Counted from the stretch's first letter, positions 35,425-47,002 are shown. The stretch: 64,000 bases of DNA from Helianthus annuus (GCF_002127325.2 NC_035439.2:139191901-139255900); one strand, 5' to 3'. The notes: a model not told the origin generated them from the letters alone. Made by a program: numbers and translations.

Positions 35425-35865
35425 GGGCTTTTAAATTTTTTAAAATTGTATTTAATTAACAAACGGGTCAATAAATAGTCTAAATTTGCCGTTTTTTCCA
35501 TTATACATCATTTTTTAATATATATGGACTATACGGCAAGTTCCGGATCAAATCGGTTACGTGTGATGTCTTATTCCGTTATCTCGTATCATTTAGGTTT
35601 GAAATCACAAGTACTCCTGTGAGAAGTGTTATGTGTATCAGCCGCCTACCGTACATGAACATGATGTATTTTTTCATTAATTGTAGTATTATGATGTATA
35701 TTGTCATTTCGGGTCGTACAAGTGCGTATTTTGTTCCGATTGGGTCGTGTCGGTGACATTCGGTTTTTAACGTGATGTAACGCGTATATTGAACAAACAC
35801 AAACGTGGTTATTATTAAACACATTTAAGATACACAAACACAAACGTGATTATTATTAAACACAT

Positions 35866-38800
35866 TTAAGATACATCGTGAACATATGGGGTTGCATTAA
35901 GGTCGGGGGCACGATACGTAAGCATTTCGTACGTGTTGATCTGATCCCTGTATAATGTATGCCAGGCTGCTGCGCGCTCTGTTCTGTTCGCTGTCCAGAG
36001 TAGGTTTGGGGGAGGCATTGGATAACAACCTCCAAGCTCTACATGTATGAAATGCCCCTTGTCGACGAACACAACCGCAACTACCAGGTGAGGTTCCTCA
36101 GCTTCGTTTGGGCCGCCCAGCATAGGGAAAATTGTATCGCTCCCACGAATGTCGAAGGTGTGAACAATCACACCGTATTGTTGGGCAATAAGAAACCCCG
36201 TCTCAGGCATCGACATGTAATTTTCGATACCTGCTCGTCCCACCCCCTTGAAATCGATCCGTTTAACCAGCTCATCATAATGTCCTACATTTTCCGGATC
36301 GAAAACCTGCCTCCAAAGCGATTCGTTCATACGTAACTCCTTTAGAAGCTGTTCCCGGATCTTCAAATATGAATTTTGTTTCACTCCTAACCCAACAGCC
36401 ACCGCTCTAAATCCACAATGACCATCTGGTTTCACGTCCTTTATTTTAACGATGTATGGATGGATCACTTTGGGAATCTGAGATGCGTAGTTGCGGATCG
36501 CTATATCCGTCTTAGGACCGAGCTTGATATTCGGGAAATCAGGGTGTAGGTTGAGCGGTTTGGTATTCTTTTCTCTTCTAGAATCTTCGGCTGATATGTA
36601 CGAGCTGTGACGGGGAAGATCGTCTGAGGCATCGACCCAAGTTTCTTCTGACGGAATGTAAGAGCTTTGTCTAGCAGCTTCAACCTTTCTTTCTTCCTGC
36701 GTTTTCAATGTTGGTCGACCACGAGTTTTCTTCAGAACAGCAGGAGGTTTTTTGTTACTGTTCCCTGGATTGAGGATTTGCTGAAACTTTTCAAAGAAGC
36801 TCCTTTTCACTTGAGGGGGTGTTGGATCGATCTGTTTTTTCAATTTTTCAAATTCCGCGTCTACATCAATATCCTCTATTTTATTCCTTGCAGGCTTGAA
36901 GTCAAGCTTCTTCCAAAACACGTCTATGTGTGTGATCCGGATTTGCTGACCTGTGGATGAAAACAAATTAGGTGGCAAAATCATAACGAGAAAGTTCAAA
37001 AATAATAATTACCTTTATTTTCCAACTTTTCCAAACGACAGGCACATGGCAAACCACAGCTGGTAAAAAGTTGGCAACCACAGCTTGCACCGTAGGCTCT
37101 CAACCCGTCTTCCTTACGCTTTAGTTCCATACTCAAAAGCTCAATCGCATATATTGAAACCTTTCTGAGAATATATGCAAGCATGGGCTGATTCTTGTGG
37201 TGCGTCATCACTTTTCGGAGGCTTGTTTCAACGGTATTTCTAATCTCGGTGTATTGTTTAGCAACAACATGATCAACATACAGTACAAGTTTATCCAGTG
37301 TGTTGCGATGACTTGGAAAGTGACTTTTTAATGTTGCATGCATGCTCTCAACCCTGTTGGTCATAGTCTGGTGAAAGTTGATAGTTCGGTTAATCCAGCA
37401 AGATACAAACTTTTTACGGTACGGATCCAACCAGGATTTCTTCATATAATCATAAACCTCTAAAATTAAAAAAACGTAAATAGTCAGTTTTTGTTATTAT
37501 ATAAAATTTGAACATAATTATGTAAGAAATACTCACGTTCACGGTCAGCTTCTTTCAGCTGTGCTTCAAAGTTTTCCAAGTTATACATGTATATTTCCTC
37601 GGTCGTAGACTCGCACAATGTCCAAAATGTACGTACGAATTCTTTCCACTCCTTGTCAGAGAATTTCTTCTTGCTGTTCTTATTAATATTTTGTTGAATA
37701 TGGAACCGACAAAGATACTTATGCGCTTTTGGAAAAACTTGTTCACACGCGTTCATTAGCGCAAAATCCCTGTCTGTTAAAATCACGCGCGGTTCCATAC
37801 ATCCTGCCAGCATAGACTTGATCCTCTGCAACACCCATTGGTAGTTCTCTGACTTCTCGGCGGAAATTACAGCACATGCAGCCGTAAACGATTTGTTTGT
37901 CGACGTCATGCCTACGACCTGAACAAATGGCAGGTTGTACATGTTCGTTTTGTATGTGGCGTCAATCATTAGCACATGCGGGAAGGCACACCACATAGTG
38001 AATGATTTTTCGTGAACAAAGAAGACGTCTTCAACTTCGTTCGATATCTCATTCGTGCGCATGTAATAAGTGTAATTTTTTTCGATAAGAATGTTTTCAA
38101 GTTTTTGCATCGGAGACTTACCGACATTTTTTTCGGCGTTGATCTTCTGAACAACGTTGTGTATATCTTTCGGAATAAGCTTTCTAGCCGGATTGTTTTT
38201 TGTCAGCGTTCGCCAAATACTTTGGTTGCGAATATCTTGCTCTGCCAACTCCTTAACCAGTTTTTTGTCCTCCGAAGAAAGCCTTCTCGCATACGCGTGA
38301 CCCTCGAAGTTTTCAATAGGAGTGTGGTTATGCTTCGCCTTCGTCACCTCGATCCTCCAAACACTTCCGGAAGATTCCGAAAACCCGATCATCTCGAACG
38401 GGCAACCTATTTTCTTGCTCCCCGTTTTTCTCTGTGTAGCTACACTCTTATGCTCCCCACCAAAAGTACATTGAAACCAAATCTTGTAATTCTCTCCTCT
38501 TTTATTCGACCTCTTTGTCACAATGAGGTAACCATTGTCTTTTGCCGTGTCTTGTACCCAACGCACCAACTCTTTACGTGACGAAAAGGTCTGCGTTGTA
38601 TCAAACGAAAATGTAACCGGGTAACAACCTTCCTCGTCAACAGACACATCCTCCGGCTCACCATCGTCACCGAGGTTCGAATAGACTTGATGTTCAAAGC
38701 TCTGTTCACAACCGTAACTCTGGTTTGGATAACACTCCTGCTGTACAAAGCTTTGCTCGCCACCGTAACCGAAATTCGAATAACCTTGTTGACAACCGTA

Positions 38801-39079
38801 ACTGTCGTTTGGATAACACTCCTGCTGTACAAAGCTATACTCGCCACCGTAACCGAAATTCGAATAACCTTGTTGTGCGTAAGGGTCCTCCACAGGGGTA
38901 TTCAAATCCAGCTGCACCGTGTTATCACGATAACGAATGCCAGATACAACCTCTGTCTCCCTCAAGTTGGACGACACCGGTTTCTCAAACGAGTCAGAAA
39001 TAGCGGTCCCCTCGTAAGAATCAGGAACAACTGACTCGTCAGAATATTCACCGAAAAGATAGTTACTGAACCACGACAT
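35866..39079 (-). CDS. MULE transposase with FAR1, DDE, SWIM and OTU-protease regions
   Basis: Proposed exons are 37537-39079, 37013-37459 and 35866-36950. Both introns (77 and 62 bp) have GT..AG ends on the minus strand and keep one frame of 1024 residues. ATG 39079 opens the frame with MSWFSNYLFGEY. Residues about 70-130 contain two copies of a GYSNFGYGGE...ECYPN repeat. A FAR1-type DNA-binding region spans about 160-255. The MULE catalytic core shows D373 (LMIDATYKTN), D436 (ILTDRD), CRFH at 457-460 and E552 (NRVESMHATLK). A SWIM-like zinc motif is at 641-655 (CGC...PCAC, last ligand Cys rather than His). After an RGRP AT-hook-like motif (about 740) comes an OTU-like cysteine protease: DGHCGFR with C842, and HFIHVEL with H966. 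It probably mobilises a MULE in the nucleus; the OTU part may remove ubiquitin-like modifiers. No disabling mutation was found. Confidence 0.85.
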
Positions 39080-39184
39080 CGTTTTTTCAAAAAATTTAAC
39101 TAATAGAGCAAAGAAGATCGACAGAAAACAATTCGAGTGATGAATCTGTTGTCTGGCCAGTGATTTAAAGCCAGAATTTGGGAT

Positions 39185-39219
39185 CGAAGCGCCGCGCTAT
39201 GGCCAAAGCGCGGCGCTTA
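39185..39219. repeat. GC-rich palindromic module 4
   Basis: gaagcgccgcgctatggcc followed by aaagcgcggcgctta; same core cgctatggccaaagcg as the 33462 hairpin, now 5' of the MULE gene. Confidence 0.85.
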
Positions 39220-39310
39220 GGGTTCACGGGGCGACTGAAACCTCGTCACCTTTATGTCTGTTAGTCTGTCACTCAGTCAGTCATTCGAAACCTCGTATCA
39301 CCTTTTGTCG

Positions 39311-39350
39311 CCCTAAGCGCCGCGCTATGGCCAAAGCGGAGCGCTTAGGG
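39311..39350. repeat. GC-rich palindromic module 5
   Basis: ccctaagcgccgcgctatgg followed by ccaaagcggagcgcttaggg forms complementary arms of 18-20 bp with one or two mismatches. Confidence 0.85.
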
Positions 39351-39399
39351 GTGTGAAAATTATTTTGGCTGTGTGTGATTAGCATGATCCAACACCCCT

Positions 39400-39550
39400 G
39401 GCTACAGGAATTCCATTCGAACCTGAAACCGTGGTCGAAGACACCCAAACTGCTCAGTCTAGTCCGCACGCTCCGTACCATGAACTCTCTTGCTGTATCT
39501 AAACTCCACTGCCACTTGTCAACCATCGCACCTCTTTACATAAATAAAAC
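39400..39550 (-). pseudogene. LINE zinc-binding reverse-transcriptase tail fragment
   Basis: On the minus strand VDKWQWSLDTAREFMVRSVR followed by GFRFEWNS matches the start of the zinc-binding domain at the end of plant LINE ORF2. The likeness stops abruptly near 39405, where non-LINE sequence begins, consistent with a later insertion or deletion. Confidence 0.55.
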
Positions 39551-39851
39551 CAAACGAATCCGACCCTATTGGTAAACCCGAAACATGAAATCTTGTGATG
39601 GATATTAAGGTACGAGATTAATTTGATTTTTTATGGGTATCGTATTAGGTGTAGGGATTGCAATAATTTGGGTATGGGTCGGGTGGACTAAGATCAACTA
39701 TAAACTAACTTTTGTGTAAAAACAATAAGAACCAATATAAACTTGGCATATGTCATCCAACCAATTTTAGAGAAGGGATAAAATAGTAACTATACTCATA
39801 TCACTTTTTTTTGGATGAAGCTTATTTAATTGTATATATGAACTGACTGAG

Positions 39852-41778
39852 TTACATCAATATCGCAGGTAAGCGAGCAACAAGCTGCGACGCTACTCTT
39901 TTCTGAATAGCAAACCCTAGCCTATTAAAGACAAACCCATGCCCCCTGTTGATGAGCAACTGCTGTGGACAACCTTTTGGACCCTAGTCAACAAACGAAT
40001 AGCTTCTGGAGCTAGGGAGCCAAAGGTGTCGAAGGCGAAGGGGACAAATGCATGTTGGTTATCAGCACAGGCTTTAGCTTGTTTATCCACCTTTTTTGAT
40101 TTCGCTTTCCTTATAGCTTGTCCTGCTACAAACCCGCTTTCCCTTAAGCCAGCTAAGGGGGAGACTCCTCTGAGATCCACACAAGCATGTTTCCCTCCCG
40201 CCCAGCCAAAGACGAGCAGATCCGCTGGTCTCAATGAAGATCTCCCTTCCATGGGATCTGTAAGGAAATTCACAGGGGCCTCCTTCTTGGCAGAAATCCC
40301 CGCTCTCCTCAAGATGTTCCCCAAAACATCCCTCACCCAGTCATGCTGATATTTGAAACCAGTGAGCTCCTTACAATGAACAACATGCTCCCCGTATTTA
40401 CCCATGCAGGCTTTATGGCAGATTGGGCAGGTTTCGTCTTCTGGATACATAGGGATCATCAGCCGGTATTTGAGGATAGCCCTATACTCAACAGCCGACA
40501 TGCATTGCCACAACCCCTCGATCGGGATAACAGTAAAAAAGTCTTGCGCATGGGGGCCTTTCAAGCACTCAATCACCGCCTTCTGGCGGGGAGACAAATC
40601 AAATGCTTCTCCCAGACTCCGAGCGATTTTGTCAAATAGGGCATTCGCCAAAGTTTTTTGTGGCTTTGAGGGGACGGTGTCCATATTAGAGAAACCGCCA
40701 ATATCAAAGTCTGGAAGAAAGACACTTAAGGGCTTGTTGGTAGTCAACGTCAAGTTTAACAACACCACTGTTCCGAATGATATGGTCTTGCAATACACAC
40801 GACTGAGCTCTAGACGCCACAAAAGCATAAATTCCAACATCCCGAGCTGAGAGGAGGCCCAAACCACCCAGACGCATCGGCAAATATGCCAAACGCCACT
40901 GAAGGTCACCGATGTAGGACCCCCCCCCCCCCACAAACAACAATGTCTTTGATAGCCTCTCGAAGACCATCGTCAAAACAGGATACCGCATTTGCCATCA
41001 AGTGGGGTTGGCAGGTCCGCAGCCCAAACAGTAACTTAGCTACACCCATGCATGACTTAAAAAGAAGAAGCTCGCACTGGGGGTCCTGGAGGCAGGGCAA
41101 TAGTTTCATAAGGTCAACCGCTGTCAATGCCCGCCGCCCTGCTAATTCCCCGATAAAAACAGAATCTCTGCTAACCCCCCCCCCCCCAAGGAGCTTAGCC
41201 CCCCTCTCAGGTCTACCTATCCCTCTCGGGAAAAGGCCTTCCTGAACCTTGAGACCGTCACACGATGGCCAGTACACTTCCGTTTTCTTAATATTGAGAT
41301 GGAGCCCTAGGGATGGTCCCTCCGTGTTGATGATGTCCAAGGCTTTAGCAACTTCCACTGCATTACCTATAATCGTGCCATCATCCAAATACCAAGCATG
41401 AAAGGGGAGGTTACAGTGCTCCTGGACACAGAGAATAAGGGGTGTAAGGCTAGGGCAAAGAGAAGGGGCCCCAAAGAATCCTCTTGTTGCACTCCAGTGG
41501 TAGCCCCAATACACTCGCTGCCAACATACAACCTAGCGGGTTGGGCGTACAGGAACTGAACCCACCGATAGATAGATGGGCAATGTTGGTGGACCAGTTG
41601 GAGGAACGCTGAGCGGTCAACCATGTTGAAAGCATTGGTGAAGTCTACCTTAAGTAAGGCCATGGACCCATCCTCATAAAAAGAGCTCAGGAACCTGTTC
41701 GCACTATGAAGCACCGCTTCCGCCTCATTTGGTGTACCAATCCCGAATTGAAAATCCCCCAAATACTCTGGCTTCATA
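39852..41778 (-). pseudogene. Non-LTR reverse transcriptase with restriction-like endonuclease tail, broken
   Basis: Read on the minus strand it begins inside a reverse transcriptase domain (KPEYLGDFQFG; LLKVDFTNAFNMVD; GATTGVQQEDSLGPLLFAL; catalytic YLDDGTIIG near 41382-41393). It continues through CPICHKAC...GEHVVHC (zinc ligands, about 40385-40435) to RPADLLVFGWAGGKHACVDL (about 40165-40230), whose P-D...D-L pattern fits a PD-(D/E)XK restriction-like endonuclease. The last codons (QKRVASQLVARLPAI) are in a shifted frame ending at 39852. Breaks: 5' truncation at 41778, frameshifts near 41395-41515, 40920 and 39940. Two runs of 13 C (40920-40932 and 41175-41187) replace normal codons. The family is widespread in plant genomes. 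Confidence 0.75.
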
Positions 41779-42636
41779 TCACTTAAATAGAAATCCCTAT
41801 AAATATGTTAAAGAACTATCAGTTTTTTTGGAAGCATGTTTTCAGACAACAATTATTTCAATTAGTTCATCAATTCATTTTCTGTAAATGATTTCTTTAT
41901 TTTACATGATTTCTTTATGTTCAACAATTTTACTTTTTCAATGCGAATAGGTATGTTTTTTTTTTTTTTTTTTGGTTTCTTTGAATTGGATTAATGAAAA
42001 CATGAAGATGTAACCACCAACTTTCATAAAACCCATGATAGCACAAATAACATATAACACCACAAATCAACTTTCAAGAAACCTATAGTAGCACTAATGT
42101 TAATACCAACACAATAAGTTTATCGATTATTTATTACTAGCACTAACGTTAATACCAACACAACGCATGTTTGAAATTAGCATTGACAATTTTGAAACCA
42201 GCACACATACAATTTTGAAACTAGCACAATCAAACCAACATAAAACACGTTCGAAACTAATACAGACATAACCAATACATACAGTTTTCAAACTAGCACG
42301 ATCAGATTTGAAGTGCTATTTTTTGTACTTTTAAAGAAAGTCATTTAAAAAATATATATAGCAATATTATACACATATTAAAGACGAAAAAATGCTTAAT
42401 TTTGTAATGTAATTTAAAAAAAATAATAAAGTATATAAAAGGTATTATATTTTAAAAATATTGGTTGAACTAGCAGGAAAAAATCAACATAGAAAATTTA
42501 ATTTTTAATCTTTTATTTAATATAATTAACAAAATTACTAAAATACCCTTAATACTAATTGAGGTACTAATACTAAGGGGCTTATGTGTAATCAATATTA
42601 TCCATTGATTAGAAATTTAGATGATCAAGATTTGTT
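41779..42636. other. AT-rich intergenic, no gene seen
   Basis: Contains a short degenerate repeat of 'agcactaacgttaataccaacacaa'-type text (42090-42300) with many 'gcaca' words. No coding signal or transposon end is supported. Confidence 0.5.
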
Positions 42637-42654
42637 CTCACGGTTTTTACTATT

Positions 42655-42949
42655 TTTTTGAGTAAAGGGTTACCCCGATGATTTTATATATTCATAACCA
42701 AATAAAACAAGTTGTATGGAAAACCCATACTAGTTCAAACATGGGACCAAACCCCGTGAATGTGAACAACCCAACGGTAAACAAAAACAAAAGAACTAGA
42801 AACCACTAGACTAAAATCTAGATTACAAAAACTAAATCAAAGAGCTTCAGCCTCCATCAGTAAGCAAGAAACCTCCATGAATATCCCATTCCTCTAGAAG
42901 ACGCCTCACCTTGATGGTATCCTTGAATTTTACTCCCATAAGCATATTA
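42655..42949 (-). mobile_element. 5'-truncated retroposon (LINE 3' end) with 18-bp target duplication
   Basis: Exact 18-bp copies ctcacggtttttactatt lie at 42637-42654 and 42950-42967. On the minus strand the unit starts abruptly, encodes a 32-residue frame (42847-42945; MLMGVKFKDTIKVRRLLEEW..) ending in TGA, has a 3' UTR of about 190 bp and ends in a short A-run. These are features of target-primed retroposition. The frame is too short to name the family. Confidence 0.75.
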
Positions 42950-42967
42950 CTCACGGTTTTTACTATT

Positions 42968-43337
42968 AACATGGTTTGTATTGAATCTTTAATCTGGGTC
43001 GGGTATGGCTATTCATAGTCCTAAACCAGGTTGTAAAATTTTGTCTCATACTTGGCCTACTATCCACCGGGTATTTACCAGTTACGTATTAGGTATTCCC
43101 GTTAATGTTTTGGAAAATACCCATTTGGCCTTCATCTATATATTTATTACTCTCCTTTATAATCTTATGTTTTTTAAATCCATACAATATATTAAACTAA
43201 AATTAAGCCCCCCCAACCCCGCGCACGCATTGCGAAGAGGGTGTAATACCGTGCCACAAAGCACCAATACCAAATCACCGTTAGCAACCATCAACACTGA
43301 AGTTGTGTCGTGTTAATGCTATTAATTGGACTGAAAT
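42968..43337. other. Intergenic, no gene seen
   Basis: AT-rich; a gggtcgggtatggctattc stretch near 43000 resembles similar text near 16045 and 45760. No coding evidence. Confidence 0.45.
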
Positions 43338-43361
43338 TATATATATATATATATATATATA
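43338..43361. repeat. (TA)n microsatellite, left of foldback element
   Basis: Twelve TA dinucleotides abut the left end of the foldback element. Confidence 0.9.
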
Positions 43362-43570
43362 GGACAAAGATCCGTTAGGAACCATCCCTTATTGCGAGAA
43401 CCGCGAGAACCAGTGTGAACACAAACAGTAATTCCTAAAAAAATCTAAAAAACACCCAAAATTTTTTTTTTTTATTTTTTTACTATTTTTTTGAAAAAAT
43501 CGCTATATTTTGTTGATAAAAAAAATAAAAAAAATTTCAAAAAAAAAAAAAATTCGAGTAACAGTTATCC

Positions 43571-44008
43571 ATGCACATGTGCATATGTGTCGTTTCTTTG
43601 TCAAATTCCGTAATTCATTACAAATAATAGTCAATTGCACTTTCATTTACACTACTACGTGTAATACACTATTTTTTACATTACCAATGTTAGAAATGCA
43701 CATGTGCATCTATATGTATCAACAGAAAATAAGGTGTTTAGGTACACTACTTTCTCTTTCATCTATCATTCCATCCATAATACACAAGCATGCACATGTG
43801 CATTTTTGTCATTTCTTTGACAAATTCCGTAATTTATTACATATATTAGACAATTGCACTTTCATTTACACTACTATATGTAATACACTACTTTTTACAT
43901 TACCAATATTAGAAATGCACATGTGCATTTATATGTATCAACATGAAATAAGGTGTTTTGGTACACCACTTTGAATACACTTTCCCTTTCATCTATCATA
44001 CCATCCAT
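43571..44008. repeat. 219-bp tandem duplication in the foldback element
   Basis: The segment from atgcacatgtgcat at 43571 to just before the same palindrome at 43790 is repeated in 43790-44008. Both include tttctttg.caaattccgtaat and aaataaggtgttt. The copies are visibly diverged. The resulting 154-codon frame (43510-43974) is therefore internally repeated, but nothing supports it being a gene. Confidence 0.8.
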
Positions 44009-44423
44009 AATACACTACCATTACCTCCTACCATCCATAATACAATACCATTACCTCCTACCATCCATAATACAATACCATTAACAATATTTTCACTTTA
44101 TTACATGTATGTAAACACCATTTATACCATCCAATCAACATATTACATAAAAAATTGACAACTATAACCAAACCATCAACCACTAGATATAACTAACCAA
44201 AAAACATGTATATGGGTCTACTTCTCCATTCAAAATCACAAACTTTTTGTATCAAAACACGTTATATCATGGTTATACCTAATTATGCACATGTGCATTT
44301 TGAATATTGGTAATGTAAAAAGTAGTGTATTACTAATGGTATTGTAAATTAAAGTGCAATTGTCTATTCCTGATAACGTATTACCGAATTTGTTGAAGTA
44401 ATGATACATATGCACATGTGCAT
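43571..44423. repeat. Six copies of the palindrome ATGCACATGTGCAT
   Basis: Perfect copies lie at 43571-43584, 43696-43709, 43790-43803, 43915-43928, 44285-44298 and 44410-44423. Four are in the left half and two in the right. The outermost two sit at the inner edge of the inverted arms. Confidence 0.95.
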
Positions 44424-44619
44424 GGATAACTGTTACTCGAAAAAAAAAAGTTTTTTTTTTTTTTTTTATGGGAACGAAATATACCGATTTTTTATTAAAA
44501 AATATTAAAAAAAATAAAAAAAAATTTTTGAGTGCTTTTTTGATTTTTTTTTAGATTTTATTTTGTGTTCACATTGGTTCTCGCGGTTCTCGCAATAAGG
44601 GTGGTTCTCGCATGAACCT

Positions 44620-44624
<5 letters not shown>

Positions 44625-44670
<46 letters not shown>
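44625..44670. repeat. (TA)n microsatellite, right of foldback element
   Basis: Twenty-three TA dinucleotides directly abut the right end. Confidence 0.95.
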
Positions 44671-44672
<2 letters not shown>

Positions 44673-47002
44673 AATAACTAATTCGATCTAGGACCCATGT
44701 GTTGCGACGAACCTATCAAACGGGAAAAACATACGTAAAACCGTTGAGCCACACATGCACATTGCGTCATGTTTACTCGCAAAATTTTGTGCGAAACGTA
44801 AAAACGTTGAATCACACACACATATTTCGTCGTGTTAACTTGCAAAATTTAGAACGAAACGTAAAACGAAAATTTGCGAAAGATGAAAAATATAGTACTA
44901 AAGTTGAAAGTAAAAAATAAAAAAACATATTTTGTGAGTTGTAATTTTTAAAAGATAAAAAGCTTAGGTTAAAATATAAAATCATTTTTTTTAAAACCCC
45001 AAAGCAAGAGGTATATGACATCATAATACATGAGAATGTTGCTAATTAATGTTATGTAAGTAAATTATGATTAATAGCATACTTATGATCACCACCATAA
45101 TTTAAAATATTTTTAAAATGTAAAGATTAATCTTAAAAAAAATAATTTTGTAAATTGTACCACATAAATATAAATAATATCATCAAAATATATATTTTAA
45201 AAGAAAAGTTATTTTTAAGCAATGAATTACTATAATGAAATAATACTAATTAAGGGGAAATAAAAGTAACAAGTTTTCGGGTGTATGGCTCATGTAAGCG
45301 AGTATATGATGTAGACTAGAAAATAGGATATGAAATTGGACCTGTTGATTCACACAGAATGCCAGGAACAATTCTTCCAAAATTCGTTGATTCTTGTGGA
45401 ATATCGAAAATTGGGGGTTTCATACTCAAGACACTCACAAGTGAATTGGGAGAGAAAAATGACTTTTCATAAACTTCAAAACTGATTATCTTCCTCCCAT
45501 TACATCCATATAAATAACAACGTAAATTCAAAACGGGCCTCAAAACACACTTGGGCCAAAAGCTAGAACCAAATAAAAGTCCACGAAAAGCACTAAAAAA
45601 CATAAAAGTGTAAATAACTCATAGAAATAAGCGTTTTTGGGCCTGGACGTTAGAGCCATTTTAGTGAAGCCCCCTTTTGTCACGCGATCTTGGGCCTCTA
45701 AATACAAGATGGCCCGTTCCTCAACACTTGGGCCTGCATCAGTATATAATTTCGGGTAATCAAGTCGAGTATCACCTAATCACATACCTACGAAATATTT
45801 ATTTTCCAATCTCATACCTATCGGACATCGGGCATATTTGTCCCTATTGCTTTGAGTTTCAGATATACTCATCAGTGTCGGGTTTTTAGCATCCTTAATT
45901 AGGTGATATACTCAACCCAATTTCCCAAGACAAACATAACTTTAACTATACACATAAACATTGTCATTGTCATTTTCTTTTTCTTATTTTATTTTCATTT
46001 TGGTTTCGGGTAATCTACTAACTTTTTTTTTATATTTCTACCTATGTGCTTGTTGAGTCAGGTACACAATTTCATAACCGAATACGAAACAGGGACTACC
46101 ATATTCGTACCATTATTATTCATAACCTTGGTTAGGCTCGTAAGACTAAACAAATATAAGGTTTATATACATAGAAGGTTTTTTTTTAATCAAATACAAT
46201 ATCATATGTAGTTAGACATTAAATATTAGAATTAATTACACAAATGGCCCATATGGTATGTTAAGATTATGATTTTGGCCCCAAGTTGGAAAAATAACAC
46301 TTCTAGACCAATATTTTGCACAAACGTAACACCATTGATCCCCAAAGTGGATGAAAGTTAAATATTTTAATATTAATTATACCTTTAGACCAATAGTTTG
46401 CACAATCTAGAACTTCTATCCAATCTCCGATAACCCCTCTCATATCCCATCTGATCGCCTTCAACACCCTATTCGATCTCTATCTTTGGCATAATCCTCT
46501 TCCACTCCACCGACCTTATTGCCGCCACCACTAACCAAGACCTAATCCATAAGTAGTTGTTAACCAATGATGTACGATGCATTCGATTTGGGGCTACGTT
46601 GATTTGCGACTCAGTCAACATAAGGGAATACGATCGATATGCATGTAGTCAAGATAACTACAGGTCCTCGCTGATTTGTCGTACTAGTATCCAATATCTT
46701 CACCGATTTGAGAACCCTAGGTTTTTAAAATTGAAATTCTATAAGATGAATGAGTGTTTATACTAATTAATCCACAAAGGGGAACACAATCGATATGCTT
46801 TAACTTTATATATTTTCTGTTTATGTGAGGATTCTACAACCGTCCCACATGAAAAATAGTGTTACTTAATGATGAACTAAAAGTGTGTGAAAATCTTGAT
46901 GATTCGGGAATGGTTGTTAAAATCGAAGGAGATGTATTGATCCTAAGGAGCTACAAGTGTGTTTAGATTTCGTGTTGTTGATATATTTCTACCCTGGTTT
47001 AA
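44671..47002. other. Intergenic, no gene seen
   Basis: AT-rich with no convincing coding frame. A block near 45740-45870 (gggtaatcaagtcgagtatc..., cctatcggacatcgggc) recalls text near 16040-16130. Near 46225-46330 'ttaattacacaaatggccca...' looks like the end of a MULE-type miniature element, but no inverted partner was found. Confidence 0.5.

Larger units (their letters stand above)
34984..35865. other. Non-coding stretch between pseudogene and MULE gene
   Basis: AT-rich sequence carrying three GC-rich palindromic modules, listed separately. It lies directly 3' of the minus-strand MULE gene, so it includes its 3' untranslated region. A 26-bp string containing cacaaacgtg.ttattatta is duplicated at 35796-35822 and 35838-35864. 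Confidence 0.55.
39080..39400. other. 5' flank of the MULE gene with palindromes
   Basis: The upstream region (reading leftward into the gene) holds palindromic modules 4 and 5 and, between them, a near-direct repeat (gaaacctcgtcacctttatg and gaaacctcgtatcacctttt). A plausible terminal inverted repeat of the MULE was not recognised, so the element's ends are unresolved. Confidence 0.5.
43362..44624. mobile_element. Foldback element between two TA microsatellites
   Basis: About 240 bp at each end are inverted copies. The left contains cccttattgcgagaaccgcg and ccagtgtgaacacaaa; the right contains the same in reverse. Long A/T homopolymers follow in both arms, then gagtaacagttatcca. Simple TA repeats border both ends (43338-43361 and 44625-44670), so the target was probably a TA repeat, or TA is the duplicated target. 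The interior is non-coding and has a 219-bp tandem duplication. The superfamily is unassigned. Confidence 0.75.

Noticed and set aside
38012..38581. 189-codon plus-strand frame opposite the MULE exon 1
   Set aside because: Antisense shadow; the minus strand encodes the recognisable FAR1 and transposase regions.
43510..43974. 154-codon frame in the foldback element as a gene
   Set aside because: It contains the 219-bp tandem duplication and palindromes, has no domain, and sits in a non-autonomous foldback structure.
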